Assembly: GCA_037128705.1 (NCBI GenBank)
Contig: JBAXVX010000007.1
Span: forward strand, 1 to 64,000
DNA length: 64,000 nucleotides
From: CAIVAT01 sp037128705
GTDB taxonomy: Bacteria; Bacteroidota; Bacteroidia; Bacteroidales; FEN-979
Reading direction: 5' to 3'
Part shown: piece after piece, positions 22,796 through 31,498 of the stretch
How positions within the stretch are numbered: position 1 is the stretch's first letter
Layout of the letters: the number at the start of each line of letters is the position of its first letter
Program-made: the position numbers and the translations under genes
The notes under the pieces: generated by a model
What the model saw: only the letters and a program-made list of their open reading frames with translations
What the model was told of the DNA's origin: nothing
The model's database searches: none

Positions 22796-23947
22796 ATGAT
22801 GTCTGCTGCTACGCAACCACCTGCCCTGGTTTCAGATTTTAACAGCCGGAAATTTAAATTCTGGTCCTTCCTTTCGATGTTCCTTCTCGTTTTCGTGCAT
22901 GGCTACAACCTTCACGAACGCTACATGCAGCCCTGGACCCTGCCTTGTGAACCGCTCAACATCACCACCTTCACCGAATATTTCCTGGCCAACGGGATCT
23001 TCCGCTTTCGCATACCGATGTTGTTCATCATCTCGGGATTTTTGTTTGCACTGCATGATTACCGGCCATACCGGCAACGTACCGGCAAAAGACTGCGTAC
23101 CCTGCTTTTGCCATACCTCATCTGGAGTGCCCTGGGATTTGCCTTCACTTATTTCCTTGAATTATTCCCATACACCAGGGATATTGTTGCTGCATCAAAC
23201 ATTGTAAGAATTGACGATCACCGTGTCCTGCTGCATGATTACCATTGGTATGAGATGCTGGGTAGATGGATACTTATCCCGGTTCCTTACCAGTTGTGGT
23301 TTTTGCGCGTACTCCTCATTTACAATATCATTTATCCCGGCATCCGCTGGTGTGTTGCGCATCCGGTAGCAAAATGGATATTTTTCATTTTCGCCCTTCT
23401 TATGTGGCTGGGGACCATGGGATTTGTGTTCATCGAGGGAGAGGGCCTGCTTTTTTTCTCACTGGGTGTCTGGATCCAGAAGACCAATTACAGCATTGAT
23501 ACCCATGCCCGGTGGGCGAAGCCTGCCTGGTGGGGAGTAGGGTTCATCGTGCTGGCGGCAATAAAAACTTTGCTGGCATTCTATGGTCTGCCGGTAATGG
23601 GCAATGCCATATATCCCGTCCTGATCATCCTGCATAAACTCGTCATATTCAGCGGACTGATCACGGCGTGGTTTGGTTGTAACGGATTGGTGAAGTGGTT
23701 CATGCAACATAAGTGGTTTGTATGGCTCACTGCTTTTTCCTTCATCATCTATGCAATGCATGCCCCGCTGGTCGCCTATGCCATTGAGGCCCTTTTCCCG
23801 TTGCTACATCATGTGCCTGAATACCGGCTGCTCAGCTTTATCTTATTGCCTGTAATCCTCATTGCATTTGCCGTGGGAACAGGCGCGCTGATGAGGAGGG
23901 TAATGCCGGGAGTATATGGCATACTTACCGGAGGCAGAGGAATGTAG
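22796..23947 (+). CDS. Acyltransferase 3 family membrane protein
   Basis: 383-aa polytopic membrane protein with about ten hydrophobic segments, resembling OafA/acyltransferase 3 proteins that acylate surface sugars or small molecules. Family-like features: an early membrane helix with LLVFVHGYN in place of the usual active-site HxxN-type segment, RIPMLFIISGFLFAL, and LLLPYLIWSALG. The acceptor is unknown and no glycan cluster lies adjacent. The double ATG at 22796/22799 follows a good promoter. Two-thirds of the protein could be assigned only by its membrane pattern. Confidence 0.8.
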   Translation: MMSAATQPPALVSDFNSRKFKFWSFLSMFLLVFVHGYNLHERYMQPWTLPCEPLNITTFTEYFLANGIFRFRIPMLFIISGFLFALHDYRPYRQRTGKRLRTLLLPYLIWSALGFAFTYFLELFPYTRDIVAASNIVRIDDHRVLLHDYHWYEMLGRWILIPVPYQLWFLRVLLIYNIIYPGIRWCVAHPVAKWIFFIFALLMWLGTMGFVFIEGEGLLFFSLGVWIQKTNYSIDTHARWAKPAWWGVGFIVLAAIKTLLAFYGLPVMGNAIYPVLIILHKLVIFSGLITAWFGCNGLVKWFMQHKWFVWLTAFSFIIYAMHAPLVAYAIEALFPLLHHVPEYRLLSFILLPVILIAFAVGTGALMRRVMPGVYGILTGGRGM

Positions 23948-23984
23948 ATTCAAACACTTACCGGAGTCATGTATAAAAAATCCT

Positions 23985-23992
23985 TACATTTG
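23985..23992 (+). promoter_or_regulatory. -7 promoter element with possible leaderless start
   Basis: TACATTTG matches TANNTTTG and ends 5 nt before the ATG at 23998. Transcription would begin at or next to the start codon. No -33 match at the normal distance. Confidence 0.35.
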
Positions 23993-23997
23993 CTCCC

Positions 23998-24711
23998 ATG
24001 AAAACCTACATCTGGACTCTCCCTACACGCCTGTTTCACTGGCTGCTGGCTGTTTCTTTTGCCATGGCATTCATTCTTGGCGGAGAAAAGGAGTCAATGA
24101 ACTGGCATGGTGCACTGGGTGTTTTTGCCGGGATGCTCATCATTTTCAGGATCATTCAGGGGTTTACCGGTCCAAGGTATGCGCGTTTCAGCGATTTCCC
24201 GCTCACCCCGGCAGCGATCAAGTCGTTTATCACCGACATGAGGAAAAGTAAAACAGAACATCCTGGTCACAATCCCCTGGCATCGGTCATCATGCTTTTG
24301 ATTCTCCTGACGGCATTTTTATCTGCCATTTCGGGCATGCTTGTTTTTGCTTCCGCAGAAACAGGTATTTTTGGGATCAGGATCAGCGCAGGGGCCGAAA
24401 ATGAACTATTCAAAGAGTTTCATGAAGTGGTGGTTCATCTTTGCCTTATTCTGGTTGGGATACATCTCACGGGAATTATTCTTGATACATTGGTTCACCG
24501 GGAGAATGGCACGATCTGGTCCATTTTCACCGGGTATAAGAACATCAAGGCACCGGCAGCGGTTCTTTCCCAATCACAGAAAATATTTACAGTGTTCTGG
24601 TTTGTCCTGTCACTGATGGTGTTCGTATATGTACGGTGGTACCAGGCTATTCCGGCCGGTGAAAAAGAGCAGACAGAACAAGTAGGAGAAACTGATAAAG
24701 ACGGGGACTAA
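23998..24711 (+). CDS. Cytochrome b561-type membrane protein
   Basis: 237-aa di-haem cytochrome b of the Ni,Fe-hydrogenase/b561 type. Four membrane helices carry likely haem-ligand histidines: LFHWLLAVSF (helix 1), MNWHGALGVFAGMLIIFRIIQG (helix 2), and FHEVVVHLCLILVGIHL (later helices). A fifth C-terminal span (FTVFWFVLSLMVFVYV) is followed by an acidic tail. Such proteins pass electrons between quinones and a partner. No hydrogenase or cytochrome c gene is adjacent. The cation transporter gene begins 2 bp after its stop, so they are co-transcribed. Confidence 0.88.
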   Translation: MKTYIWTLPTRLFHWLLAVSFAMAFILGGEKESMNWHGALGVFAGMLIIFRIIQGFTGPRYARFSDFPLTPAAIKSFITDMRKSKTEHPGHNPLASVIMLLILLTAFLSAISGMLVFASAETGIFGIRISAGAENELFKEFHEVVVHLCLILVGIHLTGIILDTLVHRENGTIWSIFTGYKNIKAPAAVLSQSQKIFTVFWFVLSLMVFVYVRWYQAIPAGEKEQTEQVGETDKDGD

Positions 24712-24713
24712 GT

Positions 24714-25598
24714 ATGGAAAGTAAAATGGAAAAAGAGAAAAGGCGAGTGGCAGGAATATCGGTCATCGCGGCATTTTTTCTGACGGGTTTTAAACTTGTG
24801 ATCGGGATCCTCACGGGAAGTTTGGGTTTGCTTTCCGAAGCGCTTCACTCAGGCCTTGATCTTGTAGCGGCCGTGATCACCTGGTTCTCAGTGCGGATCT
24901 CTGACCGGCCCCCTGATGAACACCATCATTACGGTCATGGGAAAATTGAGAATTTTTCAGCCCTGGTTGAGACCTTTTTACTGCTGATCACCTGTGCATG
25001 GATCATCTATGAAGCGGTTCAGCGGCTGGTGAGCGGGAATACCCACATCGAGGTGAACGTTTTCAGTTATATCGTGGTGATCACCTCCATTGTTATAGAT
25101 GTGCTGAGATCAAGGGCGCTTTACCGGGTAGCACGCAAGTATAACAGCCAGGCGCTTGAGGCTGATGCGCTTCACTTTTCAACGGATATCTGGAGTTCGG
25201 CCGTGGTTTTGATTGGTTTGATCCTCGCGCATTTTAAATTCTATTTTGCCGACTCAGTCGCCGCCCTGGCCGTGGCGCTGATTGTGCTGGGCGTATCCTA
25301 CCAGCTCGGAAAACGGGCCATCGATGTACTGCTCGACCGCAGTCCTGCCGACCTGGTATCACGTCTTCAGGCGGTCCTGAATCAATCGAAGGGGATTCTT
25401 CGTTACCATGACTTAAAAGTGAGAACGGCCGGCGCTGAGAATTTCATCGAGGTGACCATTCATGTCGAACAGGGACTTGCGCTGGAAAAGGCACATGCCA
25501 TTTCACACCAGATAGAAAAACAGATCAACGAGACCATCCCAAGGTCTTATGTCCATATACACATCGAGCCGGACAAGCATCTGGCTGAAACGGATTAA
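24714..25598 (+). CDS. Cation diffusion facilitator (CDF) transporter
   Basis: 294-aa divalent-metal/proton antiporter of the CDF family. Six membrane helices and a C-terminal cytoplasmic domain are visible. Metal-site and family motifs: SEALHSGLDLVAAV (helix 2), DEHHHYGHGKIENFSAL after helix 2, and HFSTDIWSSAVV in helix 5. The C-terminal ferredoxin-like domain (from about residue 205) contains the IEVTIHVEQGLALEKAHAIS strand-helix unit. Export of Zn or Fe/Mn is likely; the metal is not fixed by sequence alone. It is translationally close (2 bp) to the cytochrome b gene. Confidence 0.93.
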   Translation: MESKMEKEKRRVAGISVIAAFFLTGFKLVIGILTGSLGLLSEALHSGLDLVAAVITWFSVRISDRPPDEHHHYGHGKIENFSALVETFLLLITCAWIIYEAVQRLVSGNTHIEVNVFSYIVVITSIVIDVLRSRALYRVARKYNSQALEADALHFSTDIWSSAVVLIGLILAHFKFYFADSVAALAVALIVLGVSYQLGKRAIDVLLDRSPADLVSRLQAVLNQSKGILRYHDLKVRTAGAENFIEVTIHVEQGLALEKAHAISHQIEKQINETIPRSYVHIHIEPDKHLAETD

Positions 25599-25613
25599 AA
25601 CGGTCTTTTGTAA

Positions 25614-26165
25614 TCAGATCGGCTGCAAAGTCAGTGTCAGCGTGGAGTTGAAGTACATCTGGAGCCAGTCGTACGGGATTGGGCCGGACAAGGTGGCATA
25701 GATGCGCAGGTAAAACCCATTGTTCCCAAAAGGGATGTTGCTGTTATTTACGGTGAGAGTCACGGATCTCCCGGTTCCGCTGTTGTTAACAGCACTGCCA
25801 ATCTGGGTTTCAGGTGAAAAACCGGAATTGTCGGCCACGACGGCCCTTACCGATTGCATCCATCCGAAGTTGGCTTCAGCTGGGGTGTCGATGGTTAGAA
25901 TGAACTGGGTAAACTCCGGGTTTTGAACCGTTCCACTTGAGAGACCATACGCATTGAGGAGGCTGTCCACATTGATACGGACAAAGGCAGAGTACAGAAT
26001 TTCTTCACCGGTTTTGAGGGAAGTGGGGGTGAAGAGGAAATTTGTGCGAGGCATCTGGTAGGTGACATTCACGGCTGTCAGTTCTTTTATTTTCGAACAA
26101 GACAAGAGAAACACTACAGACGTAAGGCCTACAGCAACAAATAATAATAAAATACGTGTTTTCAT
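25614..26165 (-). CDS. Putative lipoprotein of unknown function
   Basis: 183-aa protein with a lipoprotein signal (MKTRILLLFVAVGLTSVVFL then LSC as lipobox). The mature part is predicted beta-rich with no recognised domain, so it is probably an outer-membrane-anchored beta-sandwich protein. The ATG at 26165 is chosen over the frame opening at 26189 because it gives a standard signal. It ends 15 bp from the convergent CDF gene. I do not recognise the family. Confidence 0.65.
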   Translation of the reverse strand: MKTRILLLFVAVGLTSVVFLLSCSKIKELTAVNVTYQMPRTNFLFTPTSLKTGEEILYSAFVRINVDSLLNAYGLSSGTVQNPEFTQFILTIDTPAEANFGWMQSVRAVVADNSGFSPETQIGSAVNNSGTGRSVTLTVNNSNIPFGNNGFYLRIYATLSGPIPYDWLQMYFNSTLTLTLQPI

Positions 26166-26329
26166 CGTGCGTTGTTTTTGTTGATGCAAGATAATTAAAA
26201 AAATGGATTTGTCAAGTTAAATGCAGGATATTTATCGATAAAAATTATTTTAATCTCCGTGCTTGCAATTTATTCGGCAGGCTGACCCTGCTTTTTTTCT
26301 AATTTTACGGTTCTATAACCCGAAAGATC

Positions 26330-27592
26330 ATGTTTCTGAATTTTATAAAGGATCTTCGCAGGAGCGATCATAAACCCCGTTTCGGAGGGCTGGATATTCT
26401 GAAATACATCGGACCAGGCCTGCTTGTCACGGTTGGATTTATCGATCCGGGCAACTGGGCCTCGAACATTGCAGCAGGTTCAGAATTCGGGTATGAACTT
26501 CTCTGGATGGTATCCCTCTCCACCATCATGCTGATCATCCTCCAGCACAATGTAGCCCATCTGGGCATTGCCACCGGATTATGTCTTTCGGAAGCTGCCA
26601 ACAAGTATACGCCGACCTGGGTATCGAGAACCGTGCTGTTAACCGCGATGGGAGCATCCGTTTCCACCTCCCTGGCCGAAATCCTGGGCGCTGCCGTTGC
26701 ACTCGACATGCTTTTAGGGATACCAATCCCGGCGGGGGCCATCATGGCTTTTGCTTTTGTGATCATCATGCTTTTTACCAACTCCTACCAGAAAATTGAG
26801 AAGTTCATCATTGCCTTTGTTTCCATCATCGGGCTCTCCTTCTTGTATGAACTGACCCTGGTCGACATCAACTGGGCTGCTGCCGGGATCGGATGGATCA
26901 GGCCAACCATCCCTCAGGGATCGATGATCATCGTGATGAGCGTGCTGGGCGCCGTTGTCATGCCGCACAACCTGTTCCTGCATTCCGAGATCATCCAGAG
27001 CCGCCAGTGGAACCTGGAAGATGAAAAGGTGATCAAGCGCCAGCTGGATTATGAACTTTTTGACACCCTCTTTTCGATGTTCATCGGATGGGCCATCAAC
27101 AGTGCGATCATCCTGCTTGCAGCGGCCTCTTTTTTTACAAACCATATTCCGGTAAATGAATTGCAACAGGCCGAACGCATCCTGACCCCGCTGCTGGGGA
27201 ACAATGCGGCCGTGGTTTTTGGCGTGGCCCTGCTTTTTGCCGGAATCGCCTCCACCATTACCTCGGGTATGGCAGGTGGCAGTATCTTTGCCGGCCTGTT
27301 CGGGGAACCGTACGACATCCGTGACAGTCATTCGAGGCTGGGCGTGATGATTTCGCTGGTTGTCGCCCTGCCTGTCATTTTTCTCATCCGGAATCCTTAC
27401 CAGGGGCTGATCATTTCGCAGATGGTGTTAAGCATCCAGCTACCCTTCACGATCTTCCTGCAAATTTATCTCACCTCTTCGAAAAAGGTGATGGGGAAAT
27501 ATGTGAATACACTTACCACGAAGATCATGTTAATTGGGGTTGGAGCTGTTGTGGCCCTTCTGAACGTGAAATTGCTGTTAACTTTCTGGTAA
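26330..27592 (+). CDS. Nramp-family divalent metal transporter
   Basis: 420-aa inner-membrane Mn/Fe importer of the Nramp (MntH) family with about 11 membrane helices. The helix-1 metal site DPGNWASNIAAGS and the helix-6 motif MPHNLFLHSEI are intact. Family length is normal. It stands alone with about 140 bp upstream; a near-consensus TAATTTTA lies about 23 nt before the ATG. With the CDF transporter nearby, it suggests import and export arms of metal balance, although they are not in one operon. Confidence 0.94.
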   Translation: MFLNFIKDLRRSDHKPRFGGLDILKYIGPGLLVTVGFIDPGNWASNIAAGSEFGYELLWMVSLSTIMLIILQHNVAHLGIATGLCLSEAANKYTPTWVSRTVLLTAMGASVSTSLAEILGAAVALDMLLGIPIPAGAIMAFAFVIIMLFTNSYQKIEKFIIAFVSIIGLSFLYELTLVDINWAAAGIGWIRPTIPQGSMIIVMSVLGAVVMPHNLFLHSEIIQSRQWNLEDEKVIKRQLDYELFDTLFSMFIGWAINSAIILLAAASFFTNHIPVNELQQAERILTPLLGNNAAVVFGVALLFAGIASTITSGMAGGSIFAGLFGEPYDIRDSHSRLGVMISLVVALPVIFLIRNPYQGLIISQMVLSIQLPFTIFLQIYLTSSKKVMGKYVNTLTTKIMLIGVGAVVALLNVKLLLTFW

Positions 27593-27616
27593 AAAAGATA
27601 ACTTTGTAAAAAAAAA

Positions 27617-27637
27617 GTGACGCGTGACACGTGACAA
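27617..27637. repeat. Short heptamer tract
   Basis: Three 7-bp units, GTGACGC, GTGACAC and GTGACAA, lie in the 91-bp gap between the Nramp and glycosyltransferase genes. They belong to the same family as the CGTCACG units at 31.45 kb, read in the opposite direction. Confidence 0.75.
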
Positions 27638-27683
27638 AAATAAATCGTTCATCAGTAACAGGGTAGTTTTTTCATAGATTTTT

Positions 27684-29465
27684 ATGCCGTCGGAAAGGAA
27701 AATATACTGGGCGCTGATCATCCTGCTGATTGTTTCGGCGGTGGTTCGTGGTTTTATTGCCGGCTTTATTGAATTGGGCAACGATGAGGTTTATTACTGG
27801 ACCTATGCGAAATTTCCCGCGCTCAGCCATTTCGACCATCCCCCCATGGTTGGCTTCGTGATCCAGTTCTTTACCCTGAACCTGTTCCTCGACAGTGAAT
27901 TCTTCATACGGCTGGCCTCCGTGGTACTGGGAACGCTGAGTACGGGAATGATGTTCCTGATCGGCCGGCAGATTAAAAGCCCGCTCACCGGGTTGTACGC
28001 CGCCCTTTTATTTACAGCCTCCTTTTATGGATTCATCCTGAGCGGGATCTTTATTCTCCCCGATACCCCCCAGGTGTTTTTCTGGCTGGTCACGCTTTAT
28101 TGCCTGATAAAATCATTGCCTGACCAGGATACAGCGCCGGAGAGCAGGAATTATCTCTTCTTCGCAGGGGTCACCGCCGGCCTGGCCCTTTTATCGAAAT
28201 ATCATTCGGTTTTCCTGATTGCCGGGACCTTTATGTACCTTCTTTTATATAACCGGAGATGGTTCATGGCCAAGGAGACCTACGCCTTTTTCCTGATCAT
28301 CATCATGCTGTTTCTTCCTGTCATTTTCTGGAACATCGATAATGATTTTATCAGTTTTACCTTTCATGAAAAGAGGATCGGGATTTCCGAATCGGGGTTC
28401 CAGCCACTCTACTTTCTCACCGAAGTCACGGGCCAGTTTTTTTATAATAACCCGGTGAATGTGGTAATCATCATTGGCTCGCTGATCGCGCTGATCCGAA
28501 GGAAACAGTTCATTGAGGTCTCCTACAAGCGCATCCTGCTGTGGACCAGTGTCCCGCTCATCCTGGTGTTCCTCTCTTTTTCACTTTTCCGCAGCACCCT
28601 GCCACACTGGACCGGACCGGGTTACCTGGGTCTCATCCTGATCGCAGCGGCCTGGCTGTCAGAACCAAAGATGAATGAATCAAAAATGCGCCTTGTTCCT
28701 TTACCGGTAGTCATATCCCTGGCGTTCCTGATAACGGTAGCCGTAACCGGGGTCGGACAGATCCGTTTTGGCTGGATCCCGCTCCAGCGAATGAAAATCG
28801 ATGATGTTTCTCTCGACATGTATGGATGGAGGCAACTCGGTACGAAGTTCCAGGCAATGGTAAAATGGGATGAGGAGCACTTTCTTATCGACAAGGGATC
28901 GCCGATCATTACCTTCAGGTGGTTCCCCGCGGCCAATTTTGATTATTACCTGGCTCACAATGACCGTAATCCGGTATATGCCCTCGGGGAGATAGAGCGC
29001 ATCCATAAGTACCATTGGATAGATCAGCTGCGCGGAAATCTCAAGAAGGGAAGCGACGCCTATTTTATCGCCCTGAGCGATGACTATGAAGATCCGGTGG
29101 CGTTATACGGCAACCTGTTCGATATGGTCCTTCCATCCGATACCCTGTTCATCACGCGGGGCCGCGACACAGTCCGCAAAGCATTTATTTTCAGGATGGT
29201 CGACCTGAAACAGGACATGGTCTTCGGCCGCGATAAATATGCAACCCCCAAAAAACAGGATACATCCGATACCCTTTCCTTTTTTCTTAACCAGATCAGG
29301 TCGGACCGCCAGTTTCTCGATGTCCTTGAAAGGAGATCGGTCAAACTGAAAATGCCCCTCGATGACCTGATCAGGGAAGAGGCTGCCAAGCTGTATGAAG
29401 AGTCAAAAGACAAGCTGGTTTTACCGGATACCCTTAAGGAAAAAGGTGACAAGGTGACAAGGTGA
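27684..29465 (+). CDS. Dolichyl-phosphate-mannose mannosyltransferase-like (GT39/ArnT) protein
   Basis: 593-aa membrane glycosyltransferase of the GT-C type that uses a lipid-linked sugar donor. The first extracellular loop carries the acidic pair in LGNDEVYYWTYAKFPALSHFDHPP (the DE is the likely catalytic site). About ten to eleven membrane helices follow, then a soluble periplasmic domain (from about residue 360). No glycan operon is adjacent, so the acceptor is unknown. The last residues (KGDKVTR) and the stop codon are encoded by an octamer repeat tract that continues into the intergenic region, so the original C terminus may have been altered. Confidence 0.88.
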   Translation: MPSERKIYWALIILLIVSAVVRGFIAGFIELGNDEVYYWTYAKFPALSHFDHPPMVGFVIQFFTLNLFLDSEFFIRLASVVLGTLSTGMMFLIGRQIKSPLTGLYAALLFTASFYGFILSGIFILPDTPQVFFWLVTLYCLIKSLPDQDTAPESRNYLFFAGVTAGLALLSKYHSVFLIAGTFMYLLLYNRRWFMAKETYAFFLIIIMLFLPVIFWNIDNDFISFTFHEKRIGISESGFQPLYFLTEVTGQFFYNNPVNVVIIIGSLIALIRRKQFIEVSYKRILLWTSVPLILVFLSFSLFRSTLPHWTGPGYLGLILIAAAWLSEPKMNESKMRLVPLPVVISLAFLITVAVTGVGQIRFGWIPLQRMKIDDVSLDMYGWRQLGTKFQAMVKWDEEHFLIDKGSPIITFRWFPAANFDYYLAHNDRNPVYALGEIERIHKYHWIDQLRGNLKKGSDAYFIALSDDYEDPVALYGNLFDMVLPSDTLFITRGRDTVRKAFIFRMVDLKQDMVFGRDKYATPKKQDTSDTLSFFLNQIRSDRQFLDVLERRSVKLKMPLDDLIREEAAKLYEESKDKLVLPDTLKEKGDKVTR

Positions 29466-29522
29466 CAGGGTGACAAGGTAACAGGGTGACAAAGTAATGG
29501 AGTAATGGAGTAATGGAGTAAT
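29443..29522. repeat. Ten-unit octamer tract at the end of the GT39 gene
   Basis: Ten successive 8-bp units: AAGGTGAC three times, AGGGTGAC, AAGGTAAC, AGGGTGAC, AAAGTAAT and GGAGTAAT three times. The first three include the C-terminal codons and TGA stop of the glycosyltransferase gene. Confidence 0.95.
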
Positions 29523-29532
29523 GAAATCGAAT

Positions 29533-29606
29533 ATCGTAAATCGTAGATCGTAAATCGTATATCGTAAATTAATCAATCATTCGTCATTCGTCATTCGCCA
29601 TTCGTC
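29533..29606. repeat. Two heptamer blocks between GT39 and fumC
   Basis: Five 7-bp units of ATCGTAA type at 29533-29567 and four of ATTCGTC type at 29579-29606. The fumC stop codon (TGA on the minus strand, 29609-29611) is next to the last unit. With the octamers, repeats occupy almost the whole gap. Confidence 0.95.
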
Positions 29607-29608
29607 AT

Positions 29609-31006
29609 TCATTTGGGTCCTGTCATCTTTTTAGGATCAACGATGCGGGTGAATTCTTCATCGGTCAGCAAACCAAGTTCCAGGGTGGCTTCACGCAGGG
29701 TTTTATGCTCCTTGTGTGCTTTCTTGGCTATTTTGGCAGAATTGTCATAGCCGATGTGGGGATTGAGTGCCGTAACCAGCATCAGGGAATTTTCGAGATT
29801 TTTGTTGATGGCCGCCATGTTCGGTTCGATGCCGATGGCGCAGTTGTCGTTGAATGAAACGCAGGCATCGCCGAGCAGCCTGGCCGACATCAGGAGGTTG
29901 GAGATGAGCAGGGGCTTGAAAACATTGAGCTGGAAATGGCCGCTGATACCGCCGATGTTGATGGCCACATCGTTGCCGAGTACCTGGGCGCATACCATGG
30001 TCATTGCTTCGGGTTGGGTGGGATTCACCTTGCCCGGCATGATGCTGGAGCCGGGTTCATTTTCGGGAAGCATGAGTTCGCCGATGCCGCAACGGGGACC
30101 GGAGGCCAGCAGGCGGATGTTGGAGGCAATGTGCATCAGGCTTACCGCCAGCGTTTTCAGGGCGCCGGAGGTTTCAACCATCGCATCGTGAGCCGACAGC
30201 GATTCAAACTTATTGTCAGCGGTGATGAAGGGCAGCCCGGTGAGTTCGGCTATTTTTTTAGCCACCAGCACATCATAGCCTTTGGGTGCATTCAGCCCGG
30301 TGCCTACAGCTGTGCCGCCCAGCGCCAGTTCCGACAAATGGGGGAGGGTGTTTTTGAGTGCTTTCAGGCCGTGATCAAGCTGGGAGACATATCCTGAAAA
30401 TTCCTGCCCCAGGGTGAGCGGGGTGGCATCCATGAGGTGGGTACGACCTGTTTTCACGATCTCCTTAAACTCTTCGGATTTTTTTGCCAGGGTGCCCTTC
30501 AGCAGATCCACACCCGGTATGGTATTGCCGGTAACCATCTTGTATGCGGCAATGCTCATGGCTGCGGGGAAGGTGTCGTTCGAAGACTGCGATTTGTTTA
30601 CATCATCGTTGGGGTGGATCACCGTTTTGCCTTCGCCGCCCAGTTCACCGCCGTTCAGGACGTGGGCCCGGTTGGCGATCACCTCGTTGAGGTTCATGTT
30701 GGTTTGCGTTCCCGAACCGGTTTGCCAGATCACCAGCGGGAACTGGTCATCCAGCTTGCCATCCAGGATCTCATCACAAACTTTCACAATCAGGGTCATC
30801 TTCTCTGAAGGCAACACGCCAAGGTCGGCATTCACCATGGCTGCCGCCTTTTTTAGGATGGCCATTCCGCGGATCACCTCTTTGGGCATGGATCCTGGCT
30901 CACCAATTTTGAAGTTGGTTAGTGAACGCTGGGTTTGGGCTCCCCAGTACTTATCCATAGCAACCTCAATGGGCCCCATGGTGTCTTTTTCGATGCGTGT
31001 TTTCAT
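29609..31006 (-). CDS. fumC: Class II fumarate hydratase
   Basis: 465-aa homotetrameric, metal-free fumarase that interconverts fumarate and L-malate in the TCA cycle. The signature GSSIMPGKVNPTQPEA is present, with the substrate-site GSGTQTNMNLNEVIANRA, GRTHLMDATPLTLGQEFSGY and catalytic His in that loop. Length is normal for FumC. It is monocistronic on the minus strand with a repeat-filled gap downstream. Some Bacteroidota rely on the class I iron-sulfur type instead, so this gene gives an oxygen-stable route. Confidence 0.96.
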   Translation of the reverse strand: MKTRIEKDTMGPIEVAMDKYWGAQTQRSLTNFKIGEPGSMPKEVIRGMAILKKAAAMVNADLGVLPSEKMTLIVKVCDEILDGKLDDQFPLVIWQTGSGTQTNMNLNEVIANRAHVLNGGELGGEGKTVIHPNDDVNKSQSSNDTFPAAMSIAAYKMVTGNTIPGVDLLKGTLAKKSEEFKEIVKTGRTHLMDATPLTLGQEFSGYVSQLDHGLKALKNTLPHLSELALGGTAVGTGLNAPKGYDVLVAKKIAELTGLPFITADNKFESLSAHDAMVETSGALKTLAVSLMHIASNIRLLASGPRCGIGELMLPENEPGSSIMPGKVNPTQPEAMTMVCAQVLGNDVAINIGGISGHFQLNVFKPLLISNLLMSARLLGDACVSFNDNCAIGIEPNMAAINKNLENSLMLVTALNPHIGYDNSAKIAKKAHKEHKTLREATLELGLLTDEEFTRIVDPKKMTGPK

Positions 31007-31058
31007 ATGTATATGGTTTTTAATATGATATCGGGATGAAGGAGGTCATTTTCAGATA

Positions 31059-31403
31059 TTATTTCAGTAGAGATTCAATGTTTTCAACCGGGTCGCCTAC
31101 CACCGCCCTGTACCTGCCCTCAACAATCGGGCGTTGAAGGAGCCTGGGATTCTGAAGGATGATCTTCACCCATTCATGATCCTCGAAATTCTTCCCCTTC
31201 AGGTTTTGCTTAAAATATTCCTCCTGCGTGCGTACCATCTCCGCCGGCTTCCTGTTCAGTTTTATCAGCAGGATCTCCATCTCCTTTTCCGTCAGCGGAT
31301 TCCTGATGTATTCAACCACTTCGAACGCATTTCCGGAATCCTTCAGGAATTGCAGCCCGGCCCTGGATTTTTTGCACTGGGGATGGTGGTAGATCTTTAA
31401 CAT
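31059..31403 (-). CDS. ArsC/Spx-family thioredoxin-like protein
   Basis: 114-aa glutaredoxin-fold protein of the ArsC/Spx family. The N-terminal single-cysteine active site HHPQCKKSR, the EYIRNPLTEKEM segment and the C-terminal RPIVEGRYRAVVG stretch match the YffB/arsenate-reductase-like group. No ars operon genes are adjacent, so arsenate reduction is uncertain. Its start codon lies two bases from a heptamer tract. It may share a transcript with fumC, from which it is 52 bp away on the same strand, being encoded upstream. Confidence 0.85.
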   Translation of the reverse strand: MLKIYHHPQCKKSRAGLQFLKDSGNAFEVVEYIRNPLTEKEMEILLIKLNRKPAEMVRTQEEYFKQNLKGKNFEDHEWVKIILQNPRLLQRPIVEGRYRAVVGDPVENIESLLK

Positions 31404-31405
31404 AT

Positions 31406-31495
31406 TTACGATATACGATTTACGATATACGATTTACGATATACGATTTTTTTCGTCACGTGTCACGCGTCACGTGTCACGCGTCACGCGTCACG
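31406..31495. repeat. Heptamer tracts filling the ArsC-prfB gap
   Basis: Six alternating TTACGAT and ATACGAT units (31406-31447), a T-run, then six units of CGTCACG or TGTCACG (31454-31495). They run from 2 bp after the ArsC start codon to 3 bp before the prfB stop. The first block holds no room for a separate promoter for the ArsC-like gene. Confidence 0.95.
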
Positions 31496-31498
31496 CTT

